From Sodalis praecaptivus (GTDB lineage: Bacteria; Pseudomonadota; Gammaproteobacteria; Enterobacterales; Enterobacteriaceae): DNA of 64,000 nucleotides. Where the stretch lies: the NCBI RefSeq assembly GCF_000517425.1, contig NZ_CP006569.1, positions 620,001-684,000 of the forward strand, read 5' to 3'. This document shows positions 8,855 through 18,095 of the stretch, one piece after another. A program made the position numbers and the translations under genes. A model generated the notes under the pieces. It did not search any database. It was not told where the DNA came from and saw only the letters and a list, made by a program, of their open reading frames with translations. The number at the start of each line of letters is the position of its first letter. The stretch's first letter is position 1.

Positions 8855-9715
8855 TTAACCGGCAACCGCCATACCGACGGTCATATGCAGGCCGTAAAAC
8901 ACCGCGCGGCCGATGAGTTCGCCGCACAGAACCCATAGCATTCCGAACGCCAGTCCGCCGACCGGCGGCGTTTTACCGCGCAGCAGCGGCAACAGCCAGA
9001 ACGCTAGACCCAGCACCAGCAGCACCAGACGGCCGGCCATCAGCAGGCCATAATCGGGAATAAGCGTCGCTGCTTGCTGCACCGAGCTGTGGATCGTCGG
9101 CAACTGGCTGGCCTGCAAAATCACCACCAACAGGCTCGCCAGCAGGGCAAGGGCGCTCACCCAGGGCAGGTAGCGCAGGGCGGCGTCCGGGATCCCCGCC
9201 GCGCGCAGCAGCAGATAGCCGAGCAGCGGCCCGCCTATCAGCACCGTCAGCACAAAGCCGAGCGGCGTAAAGACGCTGTACCAGGTCGGCACGGTATCGA
9301 TAAAATACACCCGGCCCATGGCATACAGAAATACCAGTCCCGCCAGCGCGATCGCCACCAGCCAGGGTTTATCCAGCCGCAGGGGCAACCGGTTCAGCAC
9401 CGCCAGCAGCCAGTAAAGCCCCCCCAGGGCGAAAAACAGCGAACCGGTGGCTATCTCATTGCTCAAGGGTGAGGCGCCCAGCCGATTAAGGGCGTTCATA
9501 GCGCGCAGCGGCGATCCCAAATGCAGCATCGACGCGGCGAAGCCCACGCCCATCAGCGCCCACAGGAAAAACATCATCCTGCGCACCCGGCGGCCGCTGT
9601 CGGCCGACAACCGCCCGCCGAGCAGCAGCGCCGCCATCGCCAAATAGCCGCCGATCACGCACTGGCCGGCCACGGTGAAAAACATCAACGGCCATTCATG
9701 CCATCCATTACCCAT
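8855..9715 (-). CDS. dmsC: DmsC-type membrane anchor of DMSO reductase
   Basis: 286 residues starting MGNGWHEWPLM, nearly the start of E. coli DmsC. Eight hydrophobic membrane segments are visible, the usual number for this anchor. It tethers the catalytic DmsAB dimer to the periplasmic face of the inner membrane and oxidises menaquinol. One base separates it from dmsB upstream in the transcript and 45 bases from dmsD downstream. The set dmsA-B-C-D also matches E. coli ynfFGH-dmsD order, so YnfH is an equivalent name. Confidence 0.92.
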   Translation of the reverse strand: MGNGWHEWPLMFFTVAGQCVIGGYLAMAALLLGGRLSADSGRRVRRMMFFLWALMGVGFAASMLHLGSPLRAMNALNRLGASPLSNEIATGSLFFALGGLYWLLAVLNRLPLRLDKPWLVAIALAGLVFLYAMGRVYFIDTVPTWYSVFTPLGFVLTVLIGGPLLGYLLLRAAGIPDAALRYLPWVSALALLASLLVVILQASQLPTIHSSVQQAATLIPDYGLLMAGRLVLLVLGLAFWLLPLLRGKTPPVGGLAFGMLWVLCGELIGRAVFYGLHMTVGMAVAG

Positions 9716-9716
9716 G

Positions 9717-10334
9717 CTACACCTCCCGCGGGTTTGCCAAATAACCGGTGGTATCGCCCACCGGCCGGCTATTGCTATTGGCCTTTAACACCAGATTGGG
9801 CCGGGTGAAACGTGCCGGCGGCAACGGGGCGACTTCCGCCAGCTGACCGTACTTGGCGCGCAGTTGGTCGATAGGCGCCAGATCCAGCGCCCGTAAGGGG
9901 CAAGAGTCAACGCAGATGGGTTTTTGCCCTACCGCCACCCGTTCGTGGCAGCCATCGCACTTGGTCATGTGGCCCTTGTTGGCATCGAACTGCGGCGCGC
10001 CATAAGGGCAAGCCATATGGCAATAACGACAGCCGATGCAGATCTCTTCATTGACCACCACAAACCCATCTTCCCCTTTGTGCATGGCGCCGCTTGGGCA
10101 GACTTTCACGCAGGCCGGGTCTTCGCAATGGTTACAGGCGATGGAAAGATAGTAGGCGAAGACATTCTGATGATAACTGTCGCCGTCCTGCTGCCAATCG
10201 CCGCCGGCATATTCATAAATACGACGAAAACTGACCTGCGGCGACAGGTTTTTATAATCCTTGCAGGCCAGCTCGCAGGTTTTACAGCCGGTGCAACGTT
10301 CGGAATCGACATAAAATCCGTATTGAGTACTCAT
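9717..10334 (-). CDS. dmsB: DmsB: four-cluster iron-sulfur subunit
   Basis: 205 residues. Four ferredoxin-type cysteine groups can be seen: CTGCKTCELAC near the start, CNHCEDPACVKVCP, CIGCRYCHMACP, and KCDGCHERV with the late SCPLRALD. This is the standard DmsB/YnfG electron-transfer subunit, relaying electrons from the DmsC anchor to the molybdenum centre of DmsA. It has no signal peptide, as expected because it is exported together with DmsA by the Tat system. It lies 10 bases behind dmsA and 1 base ahead of dmsC. Confidence 0.95.
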   Translation of the reverse strand: MSTQYGFYVDSERCTGCKTCELACKDYKNLSPQVSFRRIYEYAGGDWQQDGDSYHQNVFAYYLSIACNHCEDPACVKVCPSGAMHKGEDGFVVVNEEICIGCRYCHMACPYGAPQFDANKGHMTKCDGCHERVAVGQKPICVDSCPLRALDLAPIDQLRAKYGQLAEVAPLPPARFTRPNLVLKANSNSRPVGDTTGYLANPREV

Positions 10335-10344
10335 GACCGACTCC

Positions 10345-12789
10345 CTACGCCTTCTCTATCTGGATAAGATTGGTATGCTGCGGATTGCCCTTCGCCAGCG
10401 GCGATGGACGCTGCGTGGTGAGGGTATTAATACAGCCGCCGTGGTCCACCTTATCGCCGTTCATATCCGCCTGATGCCAGGCGCCCTGGCCGATGGCGGT
10501 GACGCCGGGTAAAATGCGCGGCGTGACTTTTGCCATAATGCGGACTTCGCCGCGGTCGTTGAACACTCTGACCCAATCGCCGTTTTTGATTTGCCGCGAA
10601 CGGGCGTCGAGGGGATTTATCCAGATTTCCTGCTGGCAAGCGGCCTGGAGAACATCGATATTGCCGTAGCTGGAGTGCGTTCGCGCTTTATAATGGAATC
10701 CCGCCAGTTGCAGGGGGAAACGCGTGCGTAGCGGGTCATCCCAGCCCTCAAAGCTTGAGGCATATTGCGGCAGCGGCGTTATGGTGTCACCCTGTTGCAA
10801 CTGCCAACGGGCGGCGATATCCGCCAGCTGCGCCGAGTAGATCTCGATTTTCCCCGACGGGGTTTTTAGCGGATGGCCCGCTGGATCCTCGCGGAATTGG
10901 CGGTAGGCGACAAAATGGCCGTCGGGATCGCGCCGTTTGTAAATGCCCTGCGCCTTGAGCGTTTCATAGTCGGGCAACTGGGGATCGCGCGCGCGCATTT
11001 TATCGTAGAGATAATGCAGCCACTCTGATTGGCTGCGGCCTTCGGTGAACCGCTGCAGGACATCGTCCCCCAGCCGCCGGGCGATCTCGCTGGTCATCCA
11101 GTAGAGGGAGCGGCGTTCAAATTTCGCGCTGGTCGCCGGCTGGCCAAAAATCAGATAGCCCATGTTACCGGCATAATCATTCGGCACGATATCTTCCTGC
11201 TCGGTGGTCATCAAATCCGGCAGCAGCAGGTCGGCGTACTTCGCCGACGAGGTCATAAAATTTTCAACGACCACGATCATCTCGCAATCCTTATCGTTTT
11301 GCAGGATCTCGTGGGTGCGATTGATGTCGGAATGCTGATTCACCAGCGTATTGCCGGCATAATTCCAGATAAACTTAATCGGGACGTCGAGTTTATCTTT
11401 GCCCTGTATGCCATCTTTCAGCGCGGTCAATTCCCGGCCGCGGGCGATGGCGTCGGTCCACAAAAACACCGGTATTTTTGTTTTCACCGGGTTGGTGCCC
11501 ACCGGAAGCCGTTCGATGGTGATGGTGTAGGTGGATTCGCGGGCGCCGCTGTTGCCGCCGTTGATGCCGACATTGCCGGTAAGGATAGGCAGCATGGCGA
11601 TGGCGCGCGCGGTTTGCTCGCCGTTGGCCTGTCGCTGCGGCCCCCATCCTTGGCAGATATAGGCCGGTTTTGTACTGCCGATTTCCCGCGCCAGCTTGAT
11701 AATGCGATCGCGCGGGATAGTGGTGATTTTTTCCGCCCAGGCGGGCGTTTTGGCGATGCCATCGTCTCCTTCGCCGAGAATATAGGCTTTGTAATGCCCG
11801 TTGGCGGGCGCGCCGGCAGGCAGCGTTTTCTCGTCATAGCCGATGCAGTAAGTATCGAGAAACGCCTGATCCACCAGATTTTCGGTGATGAGAACCCAAG
11901 CGATGGCGTTCACCAGCGCGGCGTCGGTGCCGGGACGGATGGGGATCCACTCATCCTCGCGGCCGGCGGCGGTGTCGGTATAGCGTGGGTCGATGACGAT
12001 CATGCGCGCCTGCGAGCGTTCCCGCGCCTGCTCCAAATGATAGGTAATGCCGGCGCCGCTCATGCGGGTTTCTGCCGGGTTATTACCGAACATCACCACC
12101 AATTTGGTGTTGACGATGTCCGAGGTGCTATTGCCTTCATTACTACCGTAGGTATAGGGCATGGCGGCGGCAATTTGCGCGGTGCTGTAGGTACCGTATT
12201 GGCCAAGCGATCCGCCATAGCAATTCATCAGCCGGGTGACCAGCGAGCCGGAGGGGGACGACCGGCAAAAGTTGCCGCCGGTAATGCCGGAACTGTAATG
12301 AATGAATACCGCTTCGTTGCCGTAATCCTTGACGATCCGCTTTAGATTGGCGCTCAGGGTGTCCAGCGCTTCATCCCAACTGATGCGCTCAAATTTACCT
12401 TCGCCACGCTTGCCGACCCGCTTCATCGGATAATTCAGGCGGTCGGGATGATTCATACGGCGGCGTATAGAGCGGCCGCGCAGGCAAGCGCGCACCTGAT
12501 GATCGCCATACTGGTCGTCGCCGGTGTGATCGGTTTCCACCCAATACACCTCATCATCCCGCACGTGCAGGCGCAGCGCGCAACGGCTGCCGCAGTTTAC
12601 CGAGCACATGCTCCAGACAACGTTATCTTGCGCGGCGGCGGGCGCGATGGACTCGGCGTGCGCCTGGCGAAAGGGCAGAGGCAGGGCATGGCTGGCCAGC
12701 AATAAACCGCCGGCCGCGGTGCCGCCTTTAAGCAGGTTACGCCGGCTGATTGCGACCGGCTCCTGCGGGGAAAAGGAATTGGTTTTCAT
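10345..12789 (-). CDS. dmsA: DmsA-type molybdopterin catalytic subunit, Tat exported
   Basis: 814 residues. A Tat leader with SRRNLLKGG followed by a hydrophobic stretch and an AHA cleavage region is present in the first ~45 residues. Next is the cysteine motif MCSVNCGSRC with a later RACLRGRS for the FS0 cluster, and the TYSTAQ segment holding the serine expected to ligand molybdenum. Later blocks GGNSGARE and the C-terminal dinucleotide-binding domain (WINPLDA, IKNGDWVRVFNDRGEV) fit the DMSO/YnfE-F reductase family. Substrate could be DMSO, TMAO-like N-oxides or selenate (YnfE-like); the exact one cannot be read off. First gene of dmsABCD; expected to be anaerobic and FNR-controlled, though I found no convincing FNR box at a normal distance. 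Confidence 0.92.
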   Translation of the reverse strand: MKTNSFSPQEPVAISRRNLLKGGTAAGGLLLASHALPLPFRQAHAESIAPAAAQDNVVWSMCSVNCGSRCALRLHVRDDEVYWVETDHTGDDQYGDHQVRACLRGRSIRRRMNHPDRLNYPMKRVGKRGEGKFERISWDEALDTLSANLKRIVKDYGNEAVFIHYSSGITGGNFCRSSPSGSLVTRLMNCYGGSLGQYGTYSTAQIAAAMPYTYGSNEGNSTSDIVNTKLVVMFGNNPAETRMSGAGITYHLEQARERSQARMIVIDPRYTDTAAGREDEWIPIRPGTDAALVNAIAWVLITENLVDQAFLDTYCIGYDEKTLPAGAPANGHYKAYILGEGDDGIAKTPAWAEKITTIPRDRIIKLAREIGSTKPAYICQGWGPQRQANGEQTARAIAMLPILTGNVGINGGNSGARESTYTITIERLPVGTNPVKTKIPVFLWTDAIARGRELTALKDGIQGKDKLDVPIKFIWNYAGNTLVNQHSDINRTHEILQNDKDCEMIVVVENFMTSSAKYADLLLPDLMTTEQEDIVPNDYAGNMGYLIFGQPATSAKFERRSLYWMTSEIARRLGDDVLQRFTEGRSQSEWLHYLYDKMRARDPQLPDYETLKAQGIYKRRDPDGHFVAYRQFREDPAGHPLKTPSGKIEIYSAQLADIAARWQLQQGDTITPLPQYASSFEGWDDPLRTRFPLQLAGFHYKARTHSSYGNIDVLQAACQQEIWINPLDARSRQIKNGDWVRVFNDRGEVRIMAKVTPRILPGVTAIGQGAWHQADMNGDKVDHGGCINTLTTQRPSPLAKGNPQHTNLIQIEKA

Positions 12790-13247
12790 CGATCACCCAT
12801 TGATTGCTCACAAAAATTGAACCGTTTAGCGCAAGCTCAGTTAATATGTTATGGAAACTATTGGCTTGCAGGCTAATGATGAACCTATGAACGGATGCGT
12901 AACTTGCTTTCACGCAATGTTATTGCGGTTATTCGCCGTCCCTGCCTGAGAATGTGACAGGGATAGCGTTATTGGCGACGTTATCGCGTTATGGCGCGCC
13001 GGTGCCAAGTGCCAAGTGCCAAGTGCCAAGTGCCAAGTGCCAAGTGCCAAGTGCCGAGTGCCGAGTGCCGAGTGCCGAGTGCCGAGTGCCAAGCGCCAAG
13101 TGCAAGGCGAGATGCTTGCGGGCGCAGCAGGACAGCAGTCCGTAATGCGGCGACACAGGCCAGGAATGAGGGGCGCAATACCCATTCATATCAGTCGCCG
13201 CCGGTCCGGCAAGGTCTGTTTTTTTTCCTAAGCACAACGGATATCAA
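12790..13247. other. Divergent intergenic region between dmsA and a GNAT gene, with heptamer array
   Basis: 458 bp with no gene. The left part is the dmsA promoter region and is AT-richer. The right part holds the 7-bp array at 13002-13099. Open frames across the array on both strands exist only because a 7-bp unit without stops is open in every frame. Confidence 0.7.
13002..13099. repeat. Heptanucleotide array, 14 units of GTGCCRA
   Basis: Seven GTGCCAA units, five GTGCCGA units, one GTGCCAA and one GCGCCAA in direct tandem, without interruption. The blockwise order of variants shows stepwise expansion. The array is noncoding and about 150 bp upstream of the GNAT gene. Confidence 0.97.
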
Positions 13248-13712
13248 ATGATTACACTTCGAGATATGACCGCGGCGGAGTTTGCCGTTTATCTGCCTAG
13301 CGCAGTTGAAGAGTACGCGCGCGATCTCAGCGACAACCATGGCTATTCGCTGAATGTTGGGCGCGATAACGCCGCGCGCATAATGCATGATTATCTCCCG
13401 GACGGGCATGAAACCGTCGACCATCGATTGTGGTGCATCGTGCGCGATGGCGAGCTGGTGGGCTATCTGTGGGTCAGCTTGCGCGATCGACCGCAGGCTT
13501 ATATCTGCGATTTCAGTATTCTGCCCCCTTGGCGCCGCCGAGGCTACGGCCGCGCCGCGTTGACGGCGCTGGATAACGAACTTGCGGCCGCGGGATGTAC
13601 CGAGGTGGCGCTGCGGGTGGCGGCGAATAATCCCCACGCCCGCGCGTTGTATGAAAGCAATGCCTTCCACCTTACCGGCTATACCATGGCCCGCCAGCTG
13701 GTACAGCAGTGA
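13248..13712 (+). CDS. GNAT-family N-acetyltransferase
   Basis: 154 residues, ATG start. The GNAT core is clear: a beta-strand GELVGYLWVSL, then DFSILPPWRRRGYGRAAL, which is the acetyl-CoA pyrophosphate-binding V/I-x-x-x-x-R/Q-x-x-G-x-G/A loop (about residues 88-105), and the C-terminal VAANNPHARALYESNAF with the conserved Asn and Tyr. It should acetylate a small amine or a protein N-terminus using acetyl-CoA; the acceptor is not predictable. It stands alone, convergent with phoA. Confidence 0.88.
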   Translation: MITLRDMTAAEFAVYLPSAVEEYARDLSDNHGYSLNVGRDNAARIMHDYLPDGHETVDHRLWCIVRDGELVGYLWVSLRDRPQAYICDFSILPPWRRRGYGRAALTALDNELAAAGCTEVALRVAANNPHARALYESNAFHLTGYTMARQLVQQ

Positions 13713-13838
13713 GAAGCCAGCGCGTTCGGGCCACTTGCGCCTGATAGCGCTAGCCTGTGCGGCGCGCTGCCGGTTAAGGCGGGTTTACGACGGCGCGATG
13801 CGGGTTCACCGCAAACCCATCGGCCCTCGGGAGGCTTA

Positions 13839-13939
13839 GGATGACTTCAACCCTAATTTCCCGAAGGCGCGGGTGACTTCGACGCCATCGCGCCGGCAAG
13901 GCGCAGAATTACTTCAACCCCATGGCATCGCGCAGGGTA
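13839..13939. repeat. Degenerate repeats of the phoA 3' end
   Basis: Three units of about 32-35 bp, each containing a variant of TGACTTCAACCC or TTACTTCAACCC followed by a CGC-rich segment. The innermost unit (from 13906) is the end of phoA itself, with its stop codon; the two outer copies lie beyond the gene. Confidence 0.55.
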
Positions 13940-15348
13940 TAAAACAGATCGGTCTGGTCAGTCAGGCCGGCGACATTGGCCGCGTGGGGACCGTACGCGG
14001 CGATGCGCAACTGGGTTCCAGTATGGCCCTGCGATTCAGCGTCCTCTGAATTACCGTAGCTGATGGCCATTACCGCGCCGTCTTTGGTGATAAGCGCCTG
14101 TGTCAAACCCGGCGCCTTGGCGTCAGCCTCGATAATCTGGCTGGAATGCGCATGGTCAGCGGTCACCACCACCAGCGTATTGCCGTCGGCGCGGGCAAAC
14201 GCCAACGCCTGCTGTACCGCCTCATCCAAATCCACCGTTTCGCCGAACTGGCCGCAAGGATTGGCGGCATGATCCTGTTTATCGATGGACGCGCCCTCCA
14301 CCTGCAGGAAAAAGCCCTGCGGATTGACTTTCAACAAATCAATGGCCTTGCGGGTCATCATCGCCAGCGTCGGCACGCTGGCGCTACGGGACGGATTGTC
14401 GACACAGGTGACGGGCTGCCCATCGACATTACCGTGATAGACGGCTTTAGGCCCCTGCCAGCGTACCGGCATGTTGCCCTCGGCAAACAGCCCGAGCAGC
14501 GGTTGCTGCTGATTCGCGACGGTGACGGCGTTCAGACTCTCAGCATCGTCCACCAGCCGGTAACCCCGCGCCAAGGCCTGTTCCCGCAGGCTTTTTCCCT
14601 GCCACTGGCCGGCCTTCGCCTGCTCGGCAAATGTCTTGCCGCCGCCCCCCAGGGTGACGTCGGCCCGCGCCGCCAGCAATTGCTCCGCAATCGAGCCGCG
14701 GCCATTATTTTCCAACGCCTGGGCGCTGCAAAGCTCGCTGGTCTTCTCCGGTCCATAACATTTGCGCGAGCTGACGTGGGCTACCAGCGCCGCCGGCGTG
14801 GCATCTTCCAGTTCGGCAGTGGACACGTTACCGGTGGCTTTACCCGCCGCTTTGGCCATTTCCAGAATCGTCGGGCGGTCTTGTCCGCGCACGTCTACGC
14901 CCAGCGCACCATTGTATGTTTTGACGCCGGTCGACCAGGCGGTGGCCGATGCGGCGGAATCGGTAACATAACTCGGTTTATGGCTGGTCTTATCCAATGA
15001 GTAATGGGTGTACTGACCGGTTATTGGCAGCGCGTCTATGCCCGGAAACATCTTTCCCGCGCCATAAGCATAATTACGCGCGGCGGTGATTTCGGAATCC
15101 CCCATGCCGTCGCCAATAAGCAAAATGACGTTTTTAGCCTGGCGGTTGCTTAGCGCGGCGGCCAGCGCGGCGGTCTGATCGCCTTGCAGGCGGCGGGCGC
15201 CGCCGGGTTGGGTGATATCGCCGTGGGCCGAGCGATCGGCCAACACATCATCCGCGGCCATCGCCGGCGCGGCAATACCGGCGCCGGCAAGAAGAACGGC
15301 GCTTATTACCAGAGAGAGAAGTGAAGCTGAACCAGAGGAATGCGGCAT
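13909..15348 (-). CDS. phoA: Alkaline phosphatase PhoA
   Basis: 479 residues. A classical signal peptide ([20 protein letters not shown], then AMA) directs the enzyme to the periplasm. The active-site elements are intact: [12 protein letters not shown] with the metal-binding Asp, [11 protein letters not shown] with the nucleophilic Ser, the late ADHAHSSQI and the SYGNSE..GHTG segment with the last zinc His. Cysteine pairs for disulfides are present ([12 protein letters not shown]). It hydrolyses phosphate monoesters to supply phosphate during starvation. A near-consensus Pho box with a correctly spaced -10 lies just upstream, so PhoB control is well supported. Single-gene transcription unit, convergent with the GNAT gene. 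Confidence 0.95.
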   Translation of the reverse strand: MPHSSGSASLLSLVISAVLLAGAGIAAPAMAADDVLADRSAHGDITQPGGARRLQGDQTAALAAALSNRQAKNVILLIGDGMGDSEITAARNYAYGAGKMFPGIDALPITGQYTHYSLDKTSHKPSYVTDSAASATAWSTGVKTYNGALGVDVRGQDRPTILEMAKAAGKATGNVSTAELEDATPAALVAHVSSRKCYGPEKTSELCSAQALENNGRGSIAEQLLAARADVTLGGGGKTFAEQAKAGQWQGKSLREQALARGYRLVDDAESLNAVTVANQQQPLLGLFAEGNMPVRWQGPKAVYHGNVDGQPVTCVDNPSRSASVPTLAMMTRKAIDLLKVNPQGFFLQVEGASIDKQDHAANPCGQFGETVDLDEAVQQALAFARADGNTLVVVTADHAHSSQIIEADAKAPGLTQALITKDGAVMAISYGNSEDAESQGHTGTQLRIAAYGPHAANVAGLTDQTDLFYTLRDAMGLK

Positions 15349-15394
15349 AATAACAGGACTCCCATTGTCATTTTAGTGTCTTAAACCTGACCGG

Positions 15395-15428
15395 AGTCTA
15401 CGAAAGCGCGATGACGTTTTTATGACAG
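15395..15428 (-). promoter_or_regulatory. Pho box and -10 of phoA
   Basis: On the minus strand, 15428-15411 reads CTGTCATAAAAACGTCAT, 16 of 18 matches to the Pho box CTGTCATAWAWCTGTCAY. Exactly 10 bases later comes TAGACT (15400-15395), the usual spacing of a PhoB-activated -10 element, about 45 bp ahead of the phoA start. PhoB control is thus a strong prediction. Confidence 0.88.
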
Positions 15429-15445
15429 CGCCACGCCCGCATTGC

Positions 15446-15624
15446 TGCGCCGGCGCTACAGCGGGATGCCGTATTTCGGCGGCGTGGTTACTGCTGCGGG
15501 CGGCGTGTCGTGGCGGAGTCGGCGCTCTGGGCGGCGTGCGCGACAGGTGCCGGGCGGCAGGTATGGCAGGCGCGGCGGCGCTCTGGCGCACGAGGTAGCT
15601 TGGATGCGCCGGCGCTACAGCGGG
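15446..15624. repeat. 20-bp perfect direct repeat, 159 bp apart
   Basis: TGCGCCGGCGCTACAGCGGG occurs at 15446-15465 and again at 15605-15624. The sequence between also holds related GGCGCTCTGG-type fragments. Function unknown; looks like decayed duplication. Confidence 0.85.
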
Positions 15625-15654
15625 TGGCGCAGTTGTGTCTTGGGAGCTACGATT

Positions 15655-15685
15655 ATAAGCATGCTTATTTACTGACGTTTAAACG
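15655..15685. promoter_or_regulatory. Two palindromes ahead of the orphan HTH gene
   Basis: ATAAGCATGCTTAT (15655-15668) is a perfect 14-bp palindrome and CGTTTAAACG (15676-15685) a perfect 10-bp one, ending three bases before the start codon. Position suggests autoregulatory operators for the HTH protein. Confidence 0.45.
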
Positions 15686-15688
15686 GAT

Positions 15689-15958
15689 ATGTCGATGACG
15701 ACACTTGCTGATATCTCGGCGATGTTAAAACACGCCCGCCGTCACGCCGGTCTATCTCAAGAAATGCTGGCGCAGCGCGCGGGGGTGGCACGTACTACCG
15801 TGGCGCGCATGGAGACACAGGCCAACAATGATATGAGCGTCTCCGCGCTGGTGCGTCTGCTGGACGCCGCGGGGTTCGATTTACGCGCCGTCTTGCAGGG
15901 CGACTATTCCCTTGAGCGTTTTCTCACCCGGCAGCGACAGGACGAAAATGTCCGCTGA
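15689..15958 (+). CDS. Small XRE-family HTH regulator, HipB-like orphan
   Basis: 89 residues. Residues ~10-65 form a Cro/XRE helix-turn-helix (LKHARRHAGLSQEMLAQRAG, then VARTTVARMET), followed by VSALVRLLDAAGFDLRAV, a layout common to HipB-like antitoxins and to small phage-type repressors. No toxin gene follows: after 71 noncoding bases comes ybhP. The start at 15689 is used; an ATG two codons later is equally possible. Perfect palindromes immediately upstream suggest autoregulation. Confidence 0.75.
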   Translation: MSMTTLADISAMLKHARRHAGLSQEMLAQRAGVARTTVARMETQANNDMSVSALVRLLDAAGFDLRAVLQGDYSLERFLTRQRQDENVR

Positions 15959-16029
15959 TAAGGGCCATAGTGCCGCGCCGCGGCATGACCTAACGCGCGA
16001 GGTTGTCTGTTTATTAGGGGTTTGGCGAC

Positions 16030-16836
16030 ATGCTTCGAGCTGAAAGTCAGGACGATAATTTGACCACCAGGGTTAACCGGGCCGGTCAGGGCTTTTCGTT
16101 CAAGGTCCTGACCATTAACACCCATAAAGGTTTTGCCGCCTTTAATCGGCGCTTTATTCTGCCCGAGCTGCGGGAAGCCGTCCGTACCGTCTCGCCGGAC
16201 GTGGTGTTTTTGCAGGAGGTGCTGGGCGCCAACGAGAAACACGCCAAGCGTTTTGAGAATTGGCCCGTGGTGCCGCAATATGAATTTCTTGCCGACAGTT
16301 TATGGGAGGATTTCGCTTACGGCCGCAACGCGGTCTACCCCGATGGCGATCACGGTAACGCGCTACTCTCCCGTTTTCCCATTCGCCGATATCAGAACGT
16401 GGATATCTCGGTGGCGGGAGAGGAGAAGCGCGGTATGCTGCACTGCGAACTGGCGGTACCGGGTTACGCGGGCGCCCCGCTGCATATGATTTGCGTTCAT
16501 TTAGGGCTGCGCGAGCAGGACAGACAAGCCCAACTGCGGCAGGTGAGCCGTCATGTCAACGCGCTGCCCGGCGATGCGCCGGTGGTGGTAGCGGGGGATT
16601 TCAACGACTGGCGCCAGCGCGCCAGCCCGATTCTGCACCGCGCCGCGGGGTTAAAAGAGGTGTTTACCGAAGCCCATGGCCGGCCGGCCCGTACTTTTCC
16701 CGCGCGTTTTCCCCTGCTGCGGCTGGATCGCATCTATGTGCGCAACGTCCGTATCAGCCAGCCGACGCTGTTAGCGAAACGTTCCTGGTCTCATTTGTCC
16801 GATCACGCGCCGCTGGCGGTGGAGATCCATTTATGA
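16030..16836 (+). CDS. ybhP: YbhP: endonuclease/exonuclease/phosphatase-family protein
   Basis: 268 residues, very close to E. coli YbhP from about residue 20 on ([14 protein letters not shown]). EEP-fold catalytic blocks are present: [25 protein letters not shown], the [11 protein letters not shown] metal site, LDRIYV and the final SDHAPL histidine. It begins a three-gene operon with clsB and ybhN, whose start codons overlap the preceding stops. The enzyme's physiological substrate is not established; the linkage to a cardiolipin synthase suggests a phospholipid-related role. Confidence 0.93.
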   Translation: MLRAESQDDNLTTRVNRAGQGFSFKVLTINTHKGFAAFNRRFILPELREAVRTVSPDVVFLQEVLGANEKHAKRFENWPVVPQYEFLADSLWEDFAYGRNAVYPDGDHGNALLSRFPIRRYQNVDISVAGEEKRGMLHCELAVPGYAGAPLHMICVHLGLREQDRQAQLRQVSRHVNALPGDAPVVVAGDFNDWRQRASPILHRAAGLKEVFTEAHGRPARTFPARFPLLRLDRIYVRNVRISQPTLLAKRSWSHLSDHAPLAVEIHL

Positions 16837-18095
16837 GTAAGCCTGACACCATGAACATGGAGTGGCGCGAAGGCAATCGCATTAAGCTTCTGGAAAACGG
16901 CGAAGCGTTTTTTCCGCGCCTGCACGAGCGAATTCACGCCGCCGAAAAAGAAGTGCTGCTGGAAACCTTTATCCTGTTCGAGGATAAAGTCGGCCGCGAA
17001 CTGCAACAGGTGCTGATTGCCGCTGCGCAGCGCGGCGTGCGCGTGGAATTGACGGTGGACGGTTACGGCTCGCCCGACCTTTCCGACGATTTCGTCGCTG
17101 CGATGACCGGCGCCGGCGTCCGTTTTCGCTACTACGATCCCCGACCGGCGTTTATGGGAATGCGCACCAATCTCTTTCGCCGCCTGCACCGTAAAATCGT
17201 GGTGGTGGATGCCCATTTGGCGTTCGTCGGCGGCATCAACTTTTCCCATGAGCACTTAAGCGATTATGGCCCGCAGGCCAAACAGGACTATGCGGTGGAG
17301 ATTGAGGGACCGGTGGTAGAGGATATCCACCGCTACTGCCTGCGTGCCTTGTATAAACGCGACGAGCAGCGCAATTGGTGGGGACGTCGCTCCCGCCCGC
17401 CGGCCCCTAACCGCCGGCCCGGTGATGCCCAGGCGCTGTTCGTTTATCGTGATAACGATGAGCATGCAACCGATATCGAGCAGCATTATCTGGAAATGCT
17501 GCGCAGCGCCAAGCGCGATGTGATTATCGCCAACGCCTATTTTTTCCCCGGCTATCGCCTGCTAAAAGAGATGCGCAACGCCGCCCGGCGCGGCGTCAAT
17601 GTTGTACTGATCGTGCAGGGTGAACCGGACATGCCGATAGTCCAGGTGGGCGCGCGCATGCTGTATCACTACCTGGTGCCGGAAGGGGTGAAAATTTATG
17701 AATACTGCCGTCGGCCGCTGCATGCCAAAGTGGCGCTGAAAGATGACGCCTGGGCGACCGTGGGATCGAGCAATCTCGACCCATTGAGTCTGGCGCTCAA
17801 TCTAGAAGCCAACGTCATTATTCACGATCGCGCCTTTAACCGCGAGCTGCGGGATAACCTTGACCGACTTATCGCCAACGACTGCCAATGGGTGGATGAA
17901 AGCAAAGTGCCGCGACAGACCTATTGGCATTTAGCGAAAAGCGTGCTGGTGTTTCATTTTCTGCGCCACTTTCCGGCATGGGTCGGCTGGCTGCCGGCGC
18001 ACACGCCGAAGCTGGCGCTGGTGCCCGCGCCGGTGCAGCCGGAAATGGAAACGCAAGATCGTACCGATACGGAAAATGGGAGCGTGAAACCATGA
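16833..18095 (+). CDS. clsB: Cardiolipin synthase B
   Basis: 420 residues from the ATG at 16833, whose ATGA overlaps the ybhP stop; an in-frame ORF further upstream runs through ybhP and is rejected. A phospholipase D-superfamily protein with two HKD motifs: [19 protein letters not shown] (about residues 115-133) and [20 protein letters not shown] (about 295-314). N-terminal [16 protein letters not shown] matches E. coli ClsB. It condenses phospholipids to cardiolipin, in E. coli efficiently when coexpressed with YbhP, the neighbour here. The E. coli protein is about 413 residues, so full length. Confidence 0.94.
   Translation: MSKPDTMNMEWREGNRIKLLENGEAFFPRLHERIHAAEKEVLLETFILFEDKVGRELQQVLIAAAQRGVRVELTVDGYGSPDLSDDFVAAMTGAGVRFRYYDPRPAFMGMRTNLFRRLHRKIVVVDAHLAFVGGINFSHEHLSDYGPQAKQDYAVEIEGPVVEDIHRYCLRALYKRDEQRNWWGRRSRPPAPNRRPGDAQALFVYRDNDEHATDIEQHYLEMLRSAKRDVIIANAYFFPGYRLLKEMRNAARRGVNVVLIVQGEPDMPIVQVGARMLYHYLVPEGVKIYEYCRRPLHAKVALKDDAWATVGSSNLDPLSLALNLEANVIIHDRAFNRELRDNLDRLIANDCQWVDESKVPRQTYWHLAKSVLVFHFLRHFPAWVGWLPAHTPKLALVPAPVQPEMETQDRTDTENGSVKP

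Larger units (their letters stand above)
15349..15688. other. Divergent intergenic region phoA / small HTH regulator
   Basis: 340 bp holding the phoA promoter on the left (Pho box 15411-15428), a 20-base perfect direct repeat (15446-15465 and 15605-15624), GC-rich degenerate sequence between, and palindromes just before the HTH gene. No gene seen. Confidence 0.7.

Noticed and set aside
11029-12345. 438-codon open frame antisense to dmsA
   Set aside because: High-GC shadow of a well-supported gene; composition is untypical and there are no recognisable motifs.
12791-12804. FNR-like half palindrome TTGATTGCTCACAA next to dmsA
   Set aside because: Only 8 of 10 consensus bases and it ends two bases from the dmsA start codon, too close for a normal FNR site.
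12910-13251. Several overlapping ORFs on both strands over the heptamer array
   Set aside because: A 7-bp repeat with no stop trinucleotide is open in all six frames; the predicted peptides are repeats of the same residues without start signals.
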